64,000 nucleotides of DNA from Dicyema japonicum (GCA_011109175.1 RDEW01000031.1:547758-611757), one strand, 5' to 3'; shown: positions 1-11,983, numbered from the stretch's first letter. The notes: a model not told the origin generated them from the letters alone. Numbers and translations: made by a program.

Positions 1-270
1 ACTTGAGAGACATTAGATATACTAATCGATATTCTCTATATTTGATTCTCTTCTGCCATAAATTGGGGGAGCATAGACATGTATGCTTTGATGAAGGGGA
101 ATTATTGTTTATCTCCAATGCCCTTAATAATAATGTTACGAGTTTTGTAACTTTGCTCTGAGCAATCAAAGATATTATTGAATTGATGTACAAGGTCACA
201 AAGATCTAGATTTTTGGATTCGAGAAATTCAACAGAGAGATACCATAGAGATTGGTGAATCCCACTCAGG

Positions 271-567
271 GATTGGTGGGTCCTTGTGGTGAATTAAGCA
301 ATACAGCATTTTTCCTTAGTAAGGTCAGTCCAAATAATAATAACAGCCACTTCACGAGAAATAGTCAGGACAAACACTTTAATGAAGTTATATTAACTAA
401 TCGTATTTATTATTCAGGAGATTGGTGGGTCCTTGTGGTGAATTAAGCAATACAACATTTTTCCTTAGTAAGGTCAGTCCAAATAATAATAACAGCCACT
501 TCACGAGAAATAGGCAGGACAAACACTTTAATGAAGTTATATTAACTAATCGTATTTATTATTAACC
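271..567 (-). repeat. 149-bp tandem duplication of a SINE/LINE 3' tail
   Basis: Two near-identical units lie head to tail (271-419 and 420-567), with no N between them. Each contains the CACTTCACGAGA block followed by an aggacaaacactttaatgaag stretch. This corresponds in reverse to the 3' end of the tRNA-derived SINE at 14580-14897 and of the lineage D LINE at 53634. The duplication therefore seems to be of a repeat tail. The short open frame across it is not a gene. Confidence 0.6.
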
Positions 568-889
568 CCAGGCTTACCATTGTAAGAACAGCACAAACAG
601 TCATAACTAACTAATCCAAGGAAGGAACCAAAGGAAGAACATCTGCTTATGTCGACCAAATCCATCTTCCAATACTTCATTACAGGCTTCCGTTTTTGAA
701 AAGAAGTGGAGAAGTAGGTCCGCCCTCTTCCATTTTTGTCCCACGTCCTACCGTCACGGTCATCACTTCATTCTTTAGCGGAATAGTTTTCATAATGCAA
801 TCTTCATCAGAGGATTTGGTCAGGGAGATAGGTAGAAGATCCCTTTTAACTATTGTGTCGTGCCAGAAGGACTCGTCGCCTCACAGATG

Positions 890-1225
890 GGATCTGTTTG
901 AAAAGAATTGACTTTCGCTGAAAACTTCATCTTTCGGATTCGAACCCACGACCTTCAGATCCGATGTCATCATTACATTCAGCCAGAAGGCCAACTAATC
1001 GTAGAAACGGAGAAGGAACCAGGAATGTCATTTAACTTCTTTTTTTCTTTTTCTTGCATGCATTTCGATTCCGACGATCCAATTGCAAAGTAAAGTATCC
1101 ATTGATGATGACGTCACTCGTCATACCCAAAGCATCATATTTCATGGAAACTTCAGCCGGAATGTATAGCAGCGAGATTCAAATCTGTGGCCATCAGCAT
1201 TTATGAGCTAGGCCGGTCTAAACAA
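890..1225 (-). repeat. Composite of two tRNA-derived SINE fragments
   Basis: On the minus strand, 1171-1225 is a decayed tRNA-like head and about 1000-1170 is the SINE body, including the gatgacgtcactcgtca core seen at 14760-14785 and 61405-61425. A different tRNA-like head occupies roughly 905-985; read in reverse it has a GGTTCGAATCC B-box preceded by an arginine-tRNA-like arm. I see promoter-like boxes but no intact tRNA fold, so these are SINEs and not tRNA genes. Confidence 0.6.
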
Positions 1226-1683
1226 GGAATTTAGAATTTCAGATTGAAACTGCCTTAAAATATAAAAAAGTGATGTGAGCGTGTGTTGCAGAAAAAATAA
1301 GCGTCTTGTGGAAACAACGAAGTCATCTGACAAATGTTAATTGCCTTATCATAACTCAGAAACGTGGGATTTCCTGATCTGTTTATGATTTCTTCCACGT
1401 CGTGTGTGTCAAACTATCTCAGGTCGNAGCGAGATTCAAATCTGTGGCCATCAGCACTTATGAGCTAGGCCGGTCTAAACAAGGAATTTAGAATTTCAGA
1501 TTGAAACTGCCTTAAAATATAAAAAAGTGATGTGAGCGTGTGTTGCAGAAAAAATAAGCGTCTCGTGGAAACATCGAAGTCATCTGACAAATGTTAATTG
1601 CCTTATCATAACTCAGAAACGTGGGATTTCCTGTGCTGTTTATGATTTCTTCCACGTCGTATGTGTCAAACTATCTCAGGTCG
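1171..1683. repeat. 256-bp direct duplication around a single N
   Basis: 1171-1426 and 1428-1683 are the same sequence with a handful of substitutions, separated by one N at 1427. No gene is visible inside. It is one of ten such N-centred duplications in the window and is best read as an unmerged contig overlap. Confidence 0.85.
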
Positions 1684-2239
1684 CTGTGGACACAATTGTT
1701 GCATAGCCCTCCCTGCCTTTGCCTATGGAAAAAGAATTTTTCGTACTTAAAAGAGTGTTAACTCATCCCCCAGTCGTCTCACAATCAATCTTGCGTCAGA
1801 GCGACGTTCTTCACATATCACATACCATCCCGGTGAAGATTCCTAAGGCTGCTGAGTCTCCAATACGAGCGAGGATGCCCTTCGGACTAAGTCGATACAG
1901 GATTGCGTGTTTTTTTCTCGTTTTGCGCCTTCTACGCTGGGACTTACTCCAAATTGTTACTGACAAGAGTCTCCCACTGTTGTCATGAATTCACTTCCCT
2001 CACTACTTTACTTTTTTAACAAGATATGGGAGACACTAAGTTCAAACAAGAAAGAAGTTCTCCCTATCAAGAGAACTGTCCTTTCTAAGTTATTAGAAGG
2101 TGGAACACGTGCAGCCATCAAGGGACTTACGTCAAGTGTACCACGCAAACTAACTTCCGATACCTACACCATTTGGTTCACAAACTCGATTTTCTCCACT
2201 AAGAGGTCCACCATGTCCTATTTCCATCCAACCGGATAG
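1684..2239. other. Stretch without recognised gene
   Basis: Several short open frames occur here on the plus strand, but none shows a domain or a homologous copy elsewhere in the window. The composition resembles the surrounding LINE debris, so it may be the unrecognisable 5' part of the element whose endonuclease begins at about 2240. Confidence 0.4.
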
Positions 2240-2562
2240 CCTTCGACAAAAAAGAGACAGGGATCGCTCAATTCGGGTCCGGTTTGTCTTCAGGAGGTTG
2301 AATGCCAGGATTGCCTTCAATTTTCTATCCCTCTTATAAAGTGTTGGAACTACCTTCCCTCCTATCTCATTTGAAAGTTGACATTGCCATCATTCAAGAA
2401 TCGAAACTCTCTAGAACATCACCAACCTTTTGTTTTTTTGGAAATTGTATACTTCGCAAGGACCGGACAAGAAGTCTCGGAGGAGGATTATTGAAAATCG
2501 TTAAGAATGGACTTAAATTTACCCCATTTGTATCTTCTCTGCGAATAGGGATTTTATTTTGA
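2240..2562 (+). pseudogene. Lineage A LINE endonuclease fragment
   Basis: The frame starting near 2302 reads like the first part of an exonuclease-endonuclease-phosphatase (APE) domain: a VLELPSLLSHLKVDIAIIQE segment, the position of the catalytic QE pair, then a D-R-x(4)-GGG turn. The same order is seen at 10900 and 13130. The fragment stops after about 85 codons and carries no RT. It is a dead piece of a lineage A non-LTR retrotransposon. The family assignment rests on motif order and similarity to the other copies here. Confidence 0.6.
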
Positions 2563-2589
2563 AACAGATTCATATTGAAAAATGGCAAA

Positions 2590-2770
2590 AGTGGCTTAGG
2601 TCACGCGTTCGATTCTCGCAGCTGTTCACTTGGTGGAAGGTTCCACGCATCTACGATGACACACACCCAAAAAAAACAAAGAAGTGAAGAGCATTCCTTG
2701 GTTCTCCCTCTACCATTAGTTAACTGTTCTTTACTTAAATAAAGTGTGTGTTCTGCACGAGCAAAACCAT
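2590..2770 (+). repeat. SINE copy, internally shortened
   Basis: The B-box-like gcgttcgattctcgc is followed by ctgttcacttggtggaagg and the conserved body and tail with actgttctttacttaaata. Compared with the copies at 14580-14897 and 61290-61590 it lacks the middle of the body and the last bases of the tail. Confidence 0.65.
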
Positions 2771-3599
2771 AGGCATTTTACGTGCTTATGACAATGCGGT
2801 AGTGCTTACTTTTTTTTTGTCCGACAAGATGTTTTACATTTTGTAACGTTTATATCTCCTCAGAGGTCGTATACTACTTCTTATATCCCCAACCTATCGA
2901 GATTGTGTGGACTAAAGGATATGTTACTATAAGGATACTTAAATGTCAAACATCCGCTCTGGCTCCGGATACAATCAGCCGACAATCGCGGTGAGTAAAT
3001 CCTATCTATACTTTAAGAATTAACTATTCCCAATAATCCGGATTCCCATACGAGGATTCCAATCTGAAGAGAGGACATCCCAACCTCTCCGAACTTGTCA
3101 TGTACTTCCTTCCTTGCTGGATATCTTTCGTAGGATGTTCGTTATGGTTTTACAAGCATCCATAACCTAATTGTGTTAAAACTCAAAAGATCTATTTGTT
3201 TGCCAAAATGTTCTATTCTAAAACTAACTGGATTGGTTTCAGCACGTTTGTGGATAGTTGTCATTATACTTCGCTGTTGAAAACTTTCATATTGACAAGG
3301 CAGCTCTGATAATCTTGAGAACCATATCCCTCAATCGTATTACAAAACATTCATCCGAAACTATCTCCGGGAATCATGGTACTTATCAAGAAACAGGATG
3401 CCTTGAAGAAACCGGAATGCAATCAGATGAATATATCGTCCCAACTAATCTGTGCTAACCACAAAAATTCGTGTGGCACCTTCTGGAAGACACTGAATAG
3501 TATCAACAGTCTTATAAAGGAAGAAGGCGGTGCAGTGAAAGTCGTTACCCCCCAATTTCTTTGAAACCTACACGGAAACTTTCATAATAATCCTATGAA

Positions 3600-4500
3600 A
3601 TATTATGTGTCCTAACGTCGCAAACATCACTTCATTCTTCGACGAAAATTTCTTACATGGAAGCAGGCCACACTACCGGTCAAATTCTGCGGTCTGGGAA
3701 TTCATAACTATAGATATTTCTCTCTCTGCGCATTTCTCGTCACTGATGGCATACGATCCCCTTGTCAAGAGGATTCTACACTCCCTCCCCGAATTCTCTA
3801 CTGACTAAAACGTCGTCACGCACGTGAATTTTGGAATCGTACTTAACTGTTTTCCCTCCACCCCTGAACTCTCAACGGAGTCTGGAAAATGTCGTGTGCC
3901 GAAAGTCATACTGGTGTCATCTAAGAAACATAGTCTTGCTCGCTTGTTATCGAGAACGTCTTCCGAAAGTGGAGCCTGGTTCAAAGCCATTCCAAGTGGA
4001 TTTTGGGGCACTTTTCTAGATGATGAATGCGTTCGTATTGGGATCTCATTACAGACGCGGTGACCAGATTGAATGTTTTTGTCTCCACCCGCTCACCTGT
4101 AAGAAGACTGCTAGAAGATCTTCCAGACACATGGCTCTAAACAAAGTCGACACAATTCTATGCTCAAATCAGTACGCCTATGCAGATGTGACGGAAGACG
4201 ACCCAATACCATCTTTCCTCTGAAGCCTGGAAACCTCTTGTCCGGAGATCTACTCTGTCACTGATAAAGTCGAGAGATCAAAACGAACAAAATACGAATT
4301 CCTATACGAGGATATTTTGTTCTGGTTGTATTTGAAATATCCGTGCCTCGACGCTCGAATTCCTGGGACATCTAATGAATGGGATTTCCACACACACAGG
4401 ATATATTTGCTAGCGCTCCTAATTATTTGAGCTAATCTCGCTCACAAACCAGAGAGAGAACATCCACGCAGCTAAAGGAGCTGCCGTATGACCCTTGGAT
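3600..4500 (+). pseudogene. Lineage B LINE: C-terminal region, decayed
   Basis: In shifting frames this segment shows the order seen in lineage B copies: a TLPVKFCGLGIHN block (about 3660-3710), a SSESGAWFKAIPSGFWGTFL block (about 3960-4020), cysteine/histidine spacing, and a late RASTLEFLGHLMNGI block (about 4340-4400). I recognise this as the region downstream of the RT in a widespread invertebrate non-LTR family. Several frameshifts and stops rule out function. Copies with the same blocks lie at 9600, 31230, 36430, 42110, 48840 and 62840. Confidence 0.6.
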
Positions 4501-5246
4501 TGATTGTTTCTTGATAAAATAAATAGCTGTTTTAACGACAAAATATTAGAACGTGAAAAAAATTGAAATAAGATAAAGAATAAGAATTTCAGTGCACTGG
4601 TCTCTATATACCAACCTAGTGGTTACTTGGTAAAGTGGCGACGTATTTTCACACGAATGTTTGAAACTCTTCATTAAGGGCTTGGTCTTCCTTCCTCTTG
4701 CATGAATGAATGACAGACTCAGGAGGCGTCGCAACCTAAAGCTCAAAGCGACAAAAGTAGGAACTATCGAATCCCGTCTACTCGAAAGCGAAAGAACTTG
4801 GATTATCCGTGGTGATGCATGCATAACGAGTCCATCATTCATTAGATAGACTGATATATTTTTGGAGGAATAAATCGAAATCACGTTTAAATGACTGAAT
4901 TATCTTGGAGGTAACGCCCATGTCACTAATCAATAAATCCAAAAACCAGAATTTATTGTGGAAATTAAGGCGATATGCTCGCTATTTCACAGCTTTATTT
5001 TCACGGAAGGAAAATAGATGCAAACCATAATTTAGTAAATTAGATGCGAAAAAAAATGGGAAATAATAATTTCAATAAAATTGTAATAATTATTTTAAAT
5101 ATTAATTTTCGATAAAATAATAGCCTCGTGTTGTTTTCATTACTGCTTACACATGGAAGTGGTTGGTTTATGTTGCTATTACTTAATCAAATATTTGTTA
5201 ATTTTTGTAGCAAAACCTAATTGAGAAGACTATAACAGAGAGTGGA
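4501..5246. other. AT-rich interval upstream of the eIF4A3 gene
   Basis: A 112-codon minus-strand frame (4546-4884) shows no domain and is probably chance. From 4920 the sequence becomes strongly AT-rich. A TTTTTGTAG just before 5211, followed by an open frame into the eIF4A3 start, could be the 3' end of another intron or a trans-splice acceptor. Confidence 0.35.
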
Positions 5247-6562
5247 ATGCACCTCACCACCACCGTACTACCTTATCTGTATTTTTAGGAAGACATCAAG
5301 GTTTTCGAGAACTTTGATGAAATGGGCCTTAAAATGGAGTTACTCAGGGGGATATTTTCCTCTGGCTTTGAGATACCTTCCCCAATCCAGCAACGAGCCA
5401 TCGTCCCCTGCTACAATGGTACTGATAGACTCTTCACTGTAGGACGCGACTGCATCATCCAGGCACAGTCAGGTACAGGAAAAACTGCTACTTTTTCGAT
5501 TGCCACGGTCCAACGGGTTCTCGAGGCTTACCAGAATGATCCCGTCCACAAATGCAGGGCCATAATTCTGTCCCCCACGAGGGAGTTGGCAACGCAGTCA
5601 TACAACGTTATGCTTCAGCTTACAAGACATTGTCAGGTTGGATGAGTACTTCATTAGTGGTAGTTGTCTTGCAAGGCTGTCGTCGGCGGACGGAATGTTA
5701 GGGAGAATATCAACGATATGCGTGAAGGAGCCGATATTGTTGTGGGAACCCCCGGGAGAGTTCTTCACTTGTTAGACCAAGGACATATTAGGCTCAACTG
5801 CCTTTTAATGATGATCCTGGACGAAGCAGACGAGATGTTATCCAAGGGATTCCGAGAAGCCATGTCCACACTGATATCTCGGATGCCTGAGACTGGACAG
5901 GTTGTCCTGGTTTCCGCCACTCTTCCCGATGAGGTCCTCGAAATGACCAATAAGTTCCTTGTTTCACCTTTCCGTATTCTCGTAAAGAGAACTGAGCTGT
6001 CCCTTTCAGGTATAAGACAGTATTATGTGACGATATCAAACCAGGTTAATGGGGGATTAATAATCATAGAATACTAAGGTGGATGTACTTAAAATGATAT
6101 ACAACAACGTCTCCATCTCCAAAGCTGTGATTTTCTGCAACAGTATTAGTGGTGTTAAGACCCTGACTAATATATTGAAGGAGGAGAAGTACCCGGTTGA
6201 GGCGATTGTATTTGTGTTTAATGATGGTAGCATGGACAAATGGACCAGACTGAACGAGATCGGGCCATTAATGAGTTTAGGTCGGAGAACTGCAGGATGC
6301 TGATATCGAGTGATCTTCTTTCGAGGGGATTGGATCTTCAACACGTTAATTTGGTTATAAACTTTGATGTGCCAAATGATAGACAGTCTTATTTACACAG
6401 GTGGTTGGTTGATTGAGTAGTAGGATTGGGCGAAGTGGAAGATATGGGAGAAAGGGGACAGCTATTAATTTCGTGACTGAGGATGACCGTCGTCTATTGA
6501 GTGATATACAGGAGCATTATGGTATCACAATTGGAGAGCTCCCTTCTGGGGTTGAGCTATAA
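5247..6562 (+). CDS. EIF4A3: eIF4A3-type DEAD-box RNA helicase
   Basis: Seven exons (5247-5264, 5289-5418, 5443-5636, 5664-6044, 6079-6207, 6231-6400, 6424-6562) join into 387 in-frame codons. Visible motifs in order are the Q motif (SPIQQRAI), motif [27 protein letters not shown], an SRGLD equivalent of ARGLD, and HRIGRSGR. The stretch [12 protein letters not shown] and the ending resemble eIF4A3 more than eIF4A1/2. By family knowledge it is the ATP-dependent RNA clamp of the exon junction complex in the nucleus. The six introns are 24, 24, 27, 34, 23 and 23 nt, all GT-AG, and most break the frame if retained. The N-terminus is shorter than in human. An in-frame stretch from 5211, behind a TAG, could be an earlier exon. 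Nothing in the coding part is broken. Confidence 0.93.
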
Positions 6563-7499
6563 TTTATTAATTATGTTCTTGTCTGACGTTCTTTGTTATT
6601 GAATGACTGCTGTCACTTATTCTATTGTTTATTCTACCTAGGTTTAATTATGTAACCCCTCAATTTGTTATGTAATCAATATATTTTTAATTATTCTTTA
6701 TCGACTACTTTTTTAAATCAATTTGATTTACTGTTAACCATCGACAAATATAATTGGTGGTTCATATAGTATCTCAGCAAAATTGTCGATCAGGAGCCAT
6801 CTGATGCAAATAAAAAGTATCATATTCGTCAATGTGCATATTCCATCTGACACAAAATTATAGGAACAAGAGATTTACCTTGTTATTATTATTCCTACAG
6901 GACAATTGGGTTAAATGATAGAAAAATCCTCTACTAATTAATCTTAAATCGACAAGGAGGGGGCCGATACTGGCAAGAACAGGGATCCTGTGCTTCTCTT
7001 TCCATCGGAGATAATGGCAGCTCTTATTTGAAAGAAATTTTTAAGGGGGGTCATTCGTCTCAGACAAATTGGAGTTATCCGAAAAACGGCATTCAAAGTT
7101 ACGGAACGATTGACTTTTGAAAAGGTCTCCTCTCCAAATCCTCCGGAATTTCAAAGGGCATGCCCGTGTAAATACGATTACCTGGTTCTACCCTCTATAT
7201 GTGCTTGTGTGGGGTTTCCAATTTTTCCTCCAACTTTCATCAATTTAATTCCCTGTTGTTCTTGTGTGTTCAGTCTATTTTATGCGCAACGACAAGGGAT
7301 TTTTTTTATAAAAAATGTGCAAGTTCCTGATCAAATTTTACACAAAATTTATATCATCTGCGTATATAATCTCTATCGACACATATCAATTGCATTTTAT
7401 TCTAAGAGCTCTTAATACCGTCTCCAGGCATACGACGTAAAAAACCGGAGATAGAATCCTTCTGGGGTGATACAACTGTTGACCCGAAATGCATCGATA
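6563..7499. other. Interval downstream of eIF4A3, no gene seen
   Basis: The first 150 bases are a T-rich 3' UTR-like stretch. A 101-codon plus-strand frame (7110-7415) is low-complexity and unlike any domain I know. No repeats shared with the rest of the window were recognised between 6750 and 7490. Confidence 0.4.
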
Positions 7500-8580
7500 T
7501 AGAGTTCCCAACTCGTGCATCAGTTCAGTATTAGACAATATGAAACGAGTCTTGTGTTACCAAGGAAACTAGCATAACGTCCAACAATATATGTGCTGGA
7601 CTTGTCCACTCCTAGAATTTTGAAATCACTATTGTATCGTTGACACAGGTCCTGAAAAATATTCCTCAATAATCTCACCATTGCGGGGGTGAAAACATTA
7701 ATTATGGATATAAAGGAATTATCTGTGCTCACACTTTTAATCTGAAGTACTCCTATTCTGTCATTAACCCTCCAAAATATGTGGATTCCCCCATCAAGAC
7801 ATTTACTGGGCTTACACTTCATATTAGTCATTTTCCACATCAATTAAGTCGTTTTCCATATCAATTAAGCCGTTTCTATTTTAATTGAGTCGCGTTCCAA
7901 ATCAATTAAGTCGTTATCCGCTTCAAACAAGTCACCTTCAATTTCAAATAAGTCACTATATTTGTTTGGTTGTGATTTTATCTCTTCATTAGTTTAAATG
8001 CCGAATCTAGCGAATCAATTTGGTCATAAGATGTAATTGTGAATAGGATTTCCAACGAAACAAAACGTATAATCTTCTCAAATTGTGAATATGGACGATC
8101 TATAACTGCAATTGGGAATATTTTGGGAATTCCTCGGACATACTTGCGAGAAGGCCGCATACATGGTAGAGGTGGATTGAGATTTTCCAAAGTGACATCA
8201 GAAATTAAAACCTATCTTTAGAATTTTGTTGATGAAAAATGTGAAGACTTACGAAATATAGAAGATTGTTTGTTACTCTGAATTAAGTCAAATTTTTGAA
8301 TGTCTTTTAAAATAAATACTTTGGTTTTTTTATTTTTTTTGAAAATTTTGCTTTAAAAAATATGACTTATTTGAAATTGAAAGTGACTCTTTTGAAGTGG
8401 AAAATGACTTAATTGGATTGGAAAATGATTTAATTGGGGTGAAAAATGACTAATATGAAGTGGAAATCCTGTATAGCAGAGCCAAGTCCGTAGTGGTCGC
8501 GTTCTGAGTTTATTAGTATAAGTCTAAACTCTCAGTAAATCTCAATAACTGGATCTTTCACTTTATCTGCAGTGACCTTA
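7500..8580 (-). pseudogene. Lineage D LINE endonuclease, split by a DNA transposon
   Basis: Read on the minus strand, 8463-8580 encodes a SERDHYGLGSAIQ block and 7500-7814 resumes with IFWRVNDRIGVLQIK and a FISIINVFTPA block. In the lineage D copy at 56000-56574 the matching blocks (HYGLGFAIHSK, WSVNDRICVIQI, LTIVNVYAPH) are contiguous. The intervening 7815-8462 is therefore an insertion. The domain is the middle of an APE-type endonuclease. Neither side reaches an RT, so this was already a truncated LINE copy. Confidence 0.65.
7815..8462. mobile_element. Small DNA transposon with subrepeat inverted ends
   Basis: Both ends read CACTTCATATTAGTCATTTT inward. Behind this, each side carries several diverged tandem units of about 20 nt of the type CAATTAAGTCATTTTCCA (7835-7955 and, inverted, 8360-8455). 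A plus-strand frame at 8039-8221 reads like the helix-turn-helix start of a Tc1/mariner-IS630 transposase, ending in a GRGGLRFSKVTSEIKTYL block. The catalytic DDE part is absent, so the element is non-autonomous or deleted. I could not settle the target-site duplication. It interrupts a LINE endonuclease frame, which fixes its approximate borders. Confidence 0.6.
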
Positions 8581-8657
8581 TATGATATTAAATCATTTAT
8601 CAACCCCTTTCCGTTTTTCTTACGAACAGATTATTCAAACCGAGTGAATAAGGTATA

Positions 8658-9590
8658 TAGTAAAGTCTCTCGAATCCGCCAATTATAACTAATAAATTCT
8701 CTTATCCGCCATTTTTTCTAACAAAATTTCTCGAATCCGCCACGTCTCCTAATTTTAAATAATTTTTTAAATAACTTATTAACACGTTGTCATTGTGTAT
8801 TGTTGATTTAATGAAACGTAACTGTACACGATTAAAACACAAACAATAAATTTTCATTTTAAAGTTTATTGAATTACCTTCGATAAAAATTTCAGAATTT
8901 TTTTCCAAAAAATGTAATGCACTTATTTCTTGTAGATTGATGATCTGGAAAGTAAAAGAAAATCTGAAAATATGTTAAATAACATGCAATCTGACATTTC
9001 TCGCAAAGAATATTTAAAGTTCAGTGAAATCAATTTTGATACGATTTCTTGGGTTAATTCAATGGATGTTAAAGGAGCCATTTTAAACTATGAAATTATC
9101 ACTGAGAAAGCCAAAAGATTTGCATCGAAACGAAGGCTCACTGATTTCAAAAAAAGCAAAGGGTGGCTTGTTAAATTTAAAAAGAGGAATGGTTTGAAGT
9201 TACGAAATATGCATGGAGAATCTGCAACTTTAAATTTTGACCCTAATGTGGTATCAGATTTTATTAAATTAATCAAAAATAAAATCAATCTCTACGGAGC
9301 TCGATACCGTCCAAAAGTGTAAAAACCTTAAATCAGGTTATATAGTATTGAAAGACAGAGTTTCAGTCATTTTATGTACAAATGTGGAGGTTACAGATAA
9401 ACGAACACCCTTATTTATTGGGATGTTTAAAAATCCTCGATGTTTTAAAAATTTTGATATTAAAATATGTCACATTTTCTAATTCAAAAAAGCATGGATG
9501 GATAGCCAAATGTTTAATCAATTTCTTTTGAAATGGGAAATAGAATTTGATTTTAATGATTGAAGAGCTGAATGATTCGGAGAAAATATT
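8658..9590 (+). pseudogene. Tigger/pogo transposon with deleted transposase
   Basis: A terminal motif TAGTAAAGTCTCTCGAATCC lies at 8661; its start recurs as CAGTAAAGTCTCTC at 32280. The frame at 8972-9322 reads like a CENP-B/Tc5 DNA-binding domain (KGWLVKFKKRNGLKLRNMHG). From 9335 another frame shows DDE-domain landmarks of pogo transposases: SGYIVLKDRVSVILCTN, a PLFIGMFKNPRCF block and KAWMDSQMF. The segment carrying the first catalytic aspartate is missing between the two, and later stops occur. Pogo elements are known to encode this HTH plus DDE architecture. The right terminus was not found and is probably cut off by the LINE starting at about 9600. Confidence 0.6.
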
Positions 9591-9599
9591 TATGTTTTA

Positions 9600-10250
9600 T
9601 TTAAGAAAGAAAACAAAGTAAATGGTTATTTAGAAGCAGCCCTGACTACGTGGTTATTCCCTCTCCGGATCCGAGAGCGATATTCGCTCAAATAACTATC
9701 AGCGCTCACGAAGGTCTCCTGTTTGTGTATCGATCTGATTCCCTAGACGATTCAAGAATTCCAACGTCGCAGGCGCAATAGAACCAGACGTCTTAACNAA
9801 ATAGAGTAAATGGTTATTTAGAAGCTGCCCTGACTGCGTGGCTATTCTCTCTCAGGATCCGAGAGCGATATTCGCTCAAATAACCAGCAGCGCTCACGAG
9901 GATCTCCTGTTCGTGTATCGATCTGATTCACTAGACGATTCAAGAATTCCAACGTCGCAGGCGCAATAGAACCAGACGTCTTAACGCCGAGTGGAACAAA
10001 CAAAAAATCCTTGGGTAGGACCGCTTACTTTACCTTTCTCATCTTCTTGGCCTTCTCAGCAGAAGAACAGGAGGCACTCAGGAGTAGGTTGCAAGAGGCA
10101 AATGTTTCGGTGCAGAAAACGTCTAAGACAAGAGGTTTCTTGGCTTCAAAAGGGAAGATTGTCATCCCATCTGGTCGTTTCCCGGCTTCAAAAGGGAAGA
10201 TTGTCATTTCATCTGGTCACCTGCAAAGACCGACAGGTTTGAGTATGGAT
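9600..10250 (-). pseudogene. Lineage B LINE C-terminal domain
   Basis: On the minus strand this reads KRPDGMTIFPFEA, LVLDVFCTETFA, then SSAEKAKKMRKVK, and after 9985 TLEFLNRLGNQIDTQTGD. These are the late blocks of the lineage B C-terminal region. The KRPDG unit is itself duplicated in tandem (about 10145-10215). The part left of 9985 is present twice around the N at 9798, probably as an assembly overlap. The RPDG...WD pattern suggests a nuclease-like fold, but I cannot confirm catalytic residues. Not functional. Confidence 0.6.
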
Positions 10251-10537
10251 GGGTGTCCGTCCGGCGGCGTCCAAAGCTCATCGTGCAATTTTTTACAATT
10301 AAAAAAAATTTTTATTATAAAAATTTGCTCCGAGGGAACTCGTTTGCGATAGAACAAGAAATTGATAGTGAAGAACCCCTTGAAGAAAGGCAGAAAGGTG
10401 TAATTATTAGCGAGGCTTTTCTAGCCTTAAATAAATAAAAAAAATTCTATAATCAAGAAGAATTCTTTAATGTCAAAATCTTGTGTCTATTGAAAAGCTT
10501 GGATCTTCAATCATCCGAACATTAAAGTGAAACAAAT

Positions 10538-11983
10538 CAAAAATACTGATTTTTTGCTTATAAATAATTTTTTGATTTACATTATCAATGAATGAAAAAA
10601 TCAATAAGTCTCTCGAGTCCCCCAGATTTTGCCGATCCCCGAAATTGGCGGATTCCAGCACATATGTTTGTCCTTATTCTACTTATGATGTGTGGAGACA
10701 TTGAGCCCAACCCTGGTCTTCGTAGNAAAAATACTGATTTTTTGCTTATAAATAATTTTTTGATTTACATTATCAATGAATGAAAAAATCAATAAGTCTC
10801 TCGAATCCCCCAGATTTTGCCGATCCCCGAAATTGGCGGATTCCAGCACATATGTTTGACCTTATTCTACTTATGATGTGTGGAGACATTGAGCCCAACC
10901 CTGGTCTTCGTGGTTACCTGAAGATGCTACAATTAAATGTTAATGGAATCAGAAGGAAAATCCTCGAACTTAGCATTCTTCTCTGATGAAATCACCTTGA
11001 TATTGCATTTAATCAGGTATATAAGCTCTCTTCCACCCTACCAACACCTAATTTGCCCCTCCATAGTGTGATTTTTAACGACCGCCATGGTGGAGGTTTA
11101 CTTATCATTCATTATATGAACGGCTTATCCTTCACAGATATCGTAGATTTCAGAGCTTTTGAGTCAGGACTCTATCACCGGACAGATCAAAATCAACTTT
11201 CCTTACTTATTCTGATCAACTTATATATCCCTCTTCAGGGATCCTTCCCTTCTCCCTACAAATCACAATTATTTCGTATCCCCGAGTTGGAAAACATATT
11301 AATATGCAAGGATCTAGATAGAAAGCATCCACTCTGGTCAAACGTCCAGCCATCCAACAACAGAGGGAACACATTTCAAACATCCTCGAGAACCCATTTG
11401 TGGATGACGCATGCACATTTCCGGACTTTACCATATTCTCACCCTCTCTAGCGAAAATTTACATAAAAAATGAACTAAAAAGCTCGAGTGTTTGTGGTCC
11501 TGACAGACCCATTCTGAAGCCTGGAACCTAAAAGAAATTAACTAGTTGTTGGTATCATATCATTCTGTAACTTCAACCGCCAGGTCAACATGTACCCTGT
11601 TCATATTTTATCGATGGATAAAAGAGAAACACAAAATCCTAATTGGATTTGCGTAGATACCCGTCAAAAGCTCTCCCATGATTCTAGGAGTAACCAATGG
11701 CAAGCTGATATGCNTCTAGCGGGACTCTACATGGAAAATGAACTAAAAAGCTCGAGTGTCTGTGGTCCTGACAGAACCATTCTGAAGCCTGGAACCTAAA
11801 AGAAATTAACGAGTGGTTGGTATCATATCATCTTGTAACTTCAACCACTAGGTTAACATGTACCCTGTTCACATTTTACCGATGGAGAAAAGAGGAACCC
11901 AAAATCTTAATTGGAATTGCGTAGACACCCGTCAAAAGCTCTCCAATGATTCTAGGAGTAACCAATGGCAAGCTGATATGCAT
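10538..11983 (+). pseudogene. Lineage A LINE: 2A-like motif plus endonuclease
   Basis: The frame shows a short hydrophobic lead, then MMCGDIEPNPG, immediately followed by LKMLQLNVNGIRRKILEL, the start of an APE endonuclease. GDxExNPG is the core of 2A ribosome-skipping peptides, which are known from APE-type non-LTR elements. Downstream (11053-11451) come GGGLLIIHYMNGLSFTD and later endonuclease blocks interrupted by stops. Two N-centred duplications lie inside (10538-10914 around 10726; 11447-11983 around 11714), so the apparent double 2A start is probably an assembly effect. No RT follows directly. Confidence 0.6.

Noticed and set aside
4546-4884. 112-codon minus-strand frame upstream of eIF4A3
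   Set aside because: No domain, no matching copy and no splice context; probably chance.
5211-5246. Spliced-leader acceptor just before the eIF4A3 start
   Set aside because: A TTTTTGTAG is present, but no spliced-leader gene is visible in the window and one site is not enough to claim trans-splicing.
7110-7415. 101-codon plus-strand frame downstream of eIF4A3
   Set aside because: Phenylalanine/cysteine-rich translation of AT-rich DNA, without recognisable domain or start context.
10692-10914. Two adjacent 2A-endonuclease starts as a tandem gene
   Set aside because: They flank the single N at 10726 and are near-identical, like the other nine N-centred duplications.
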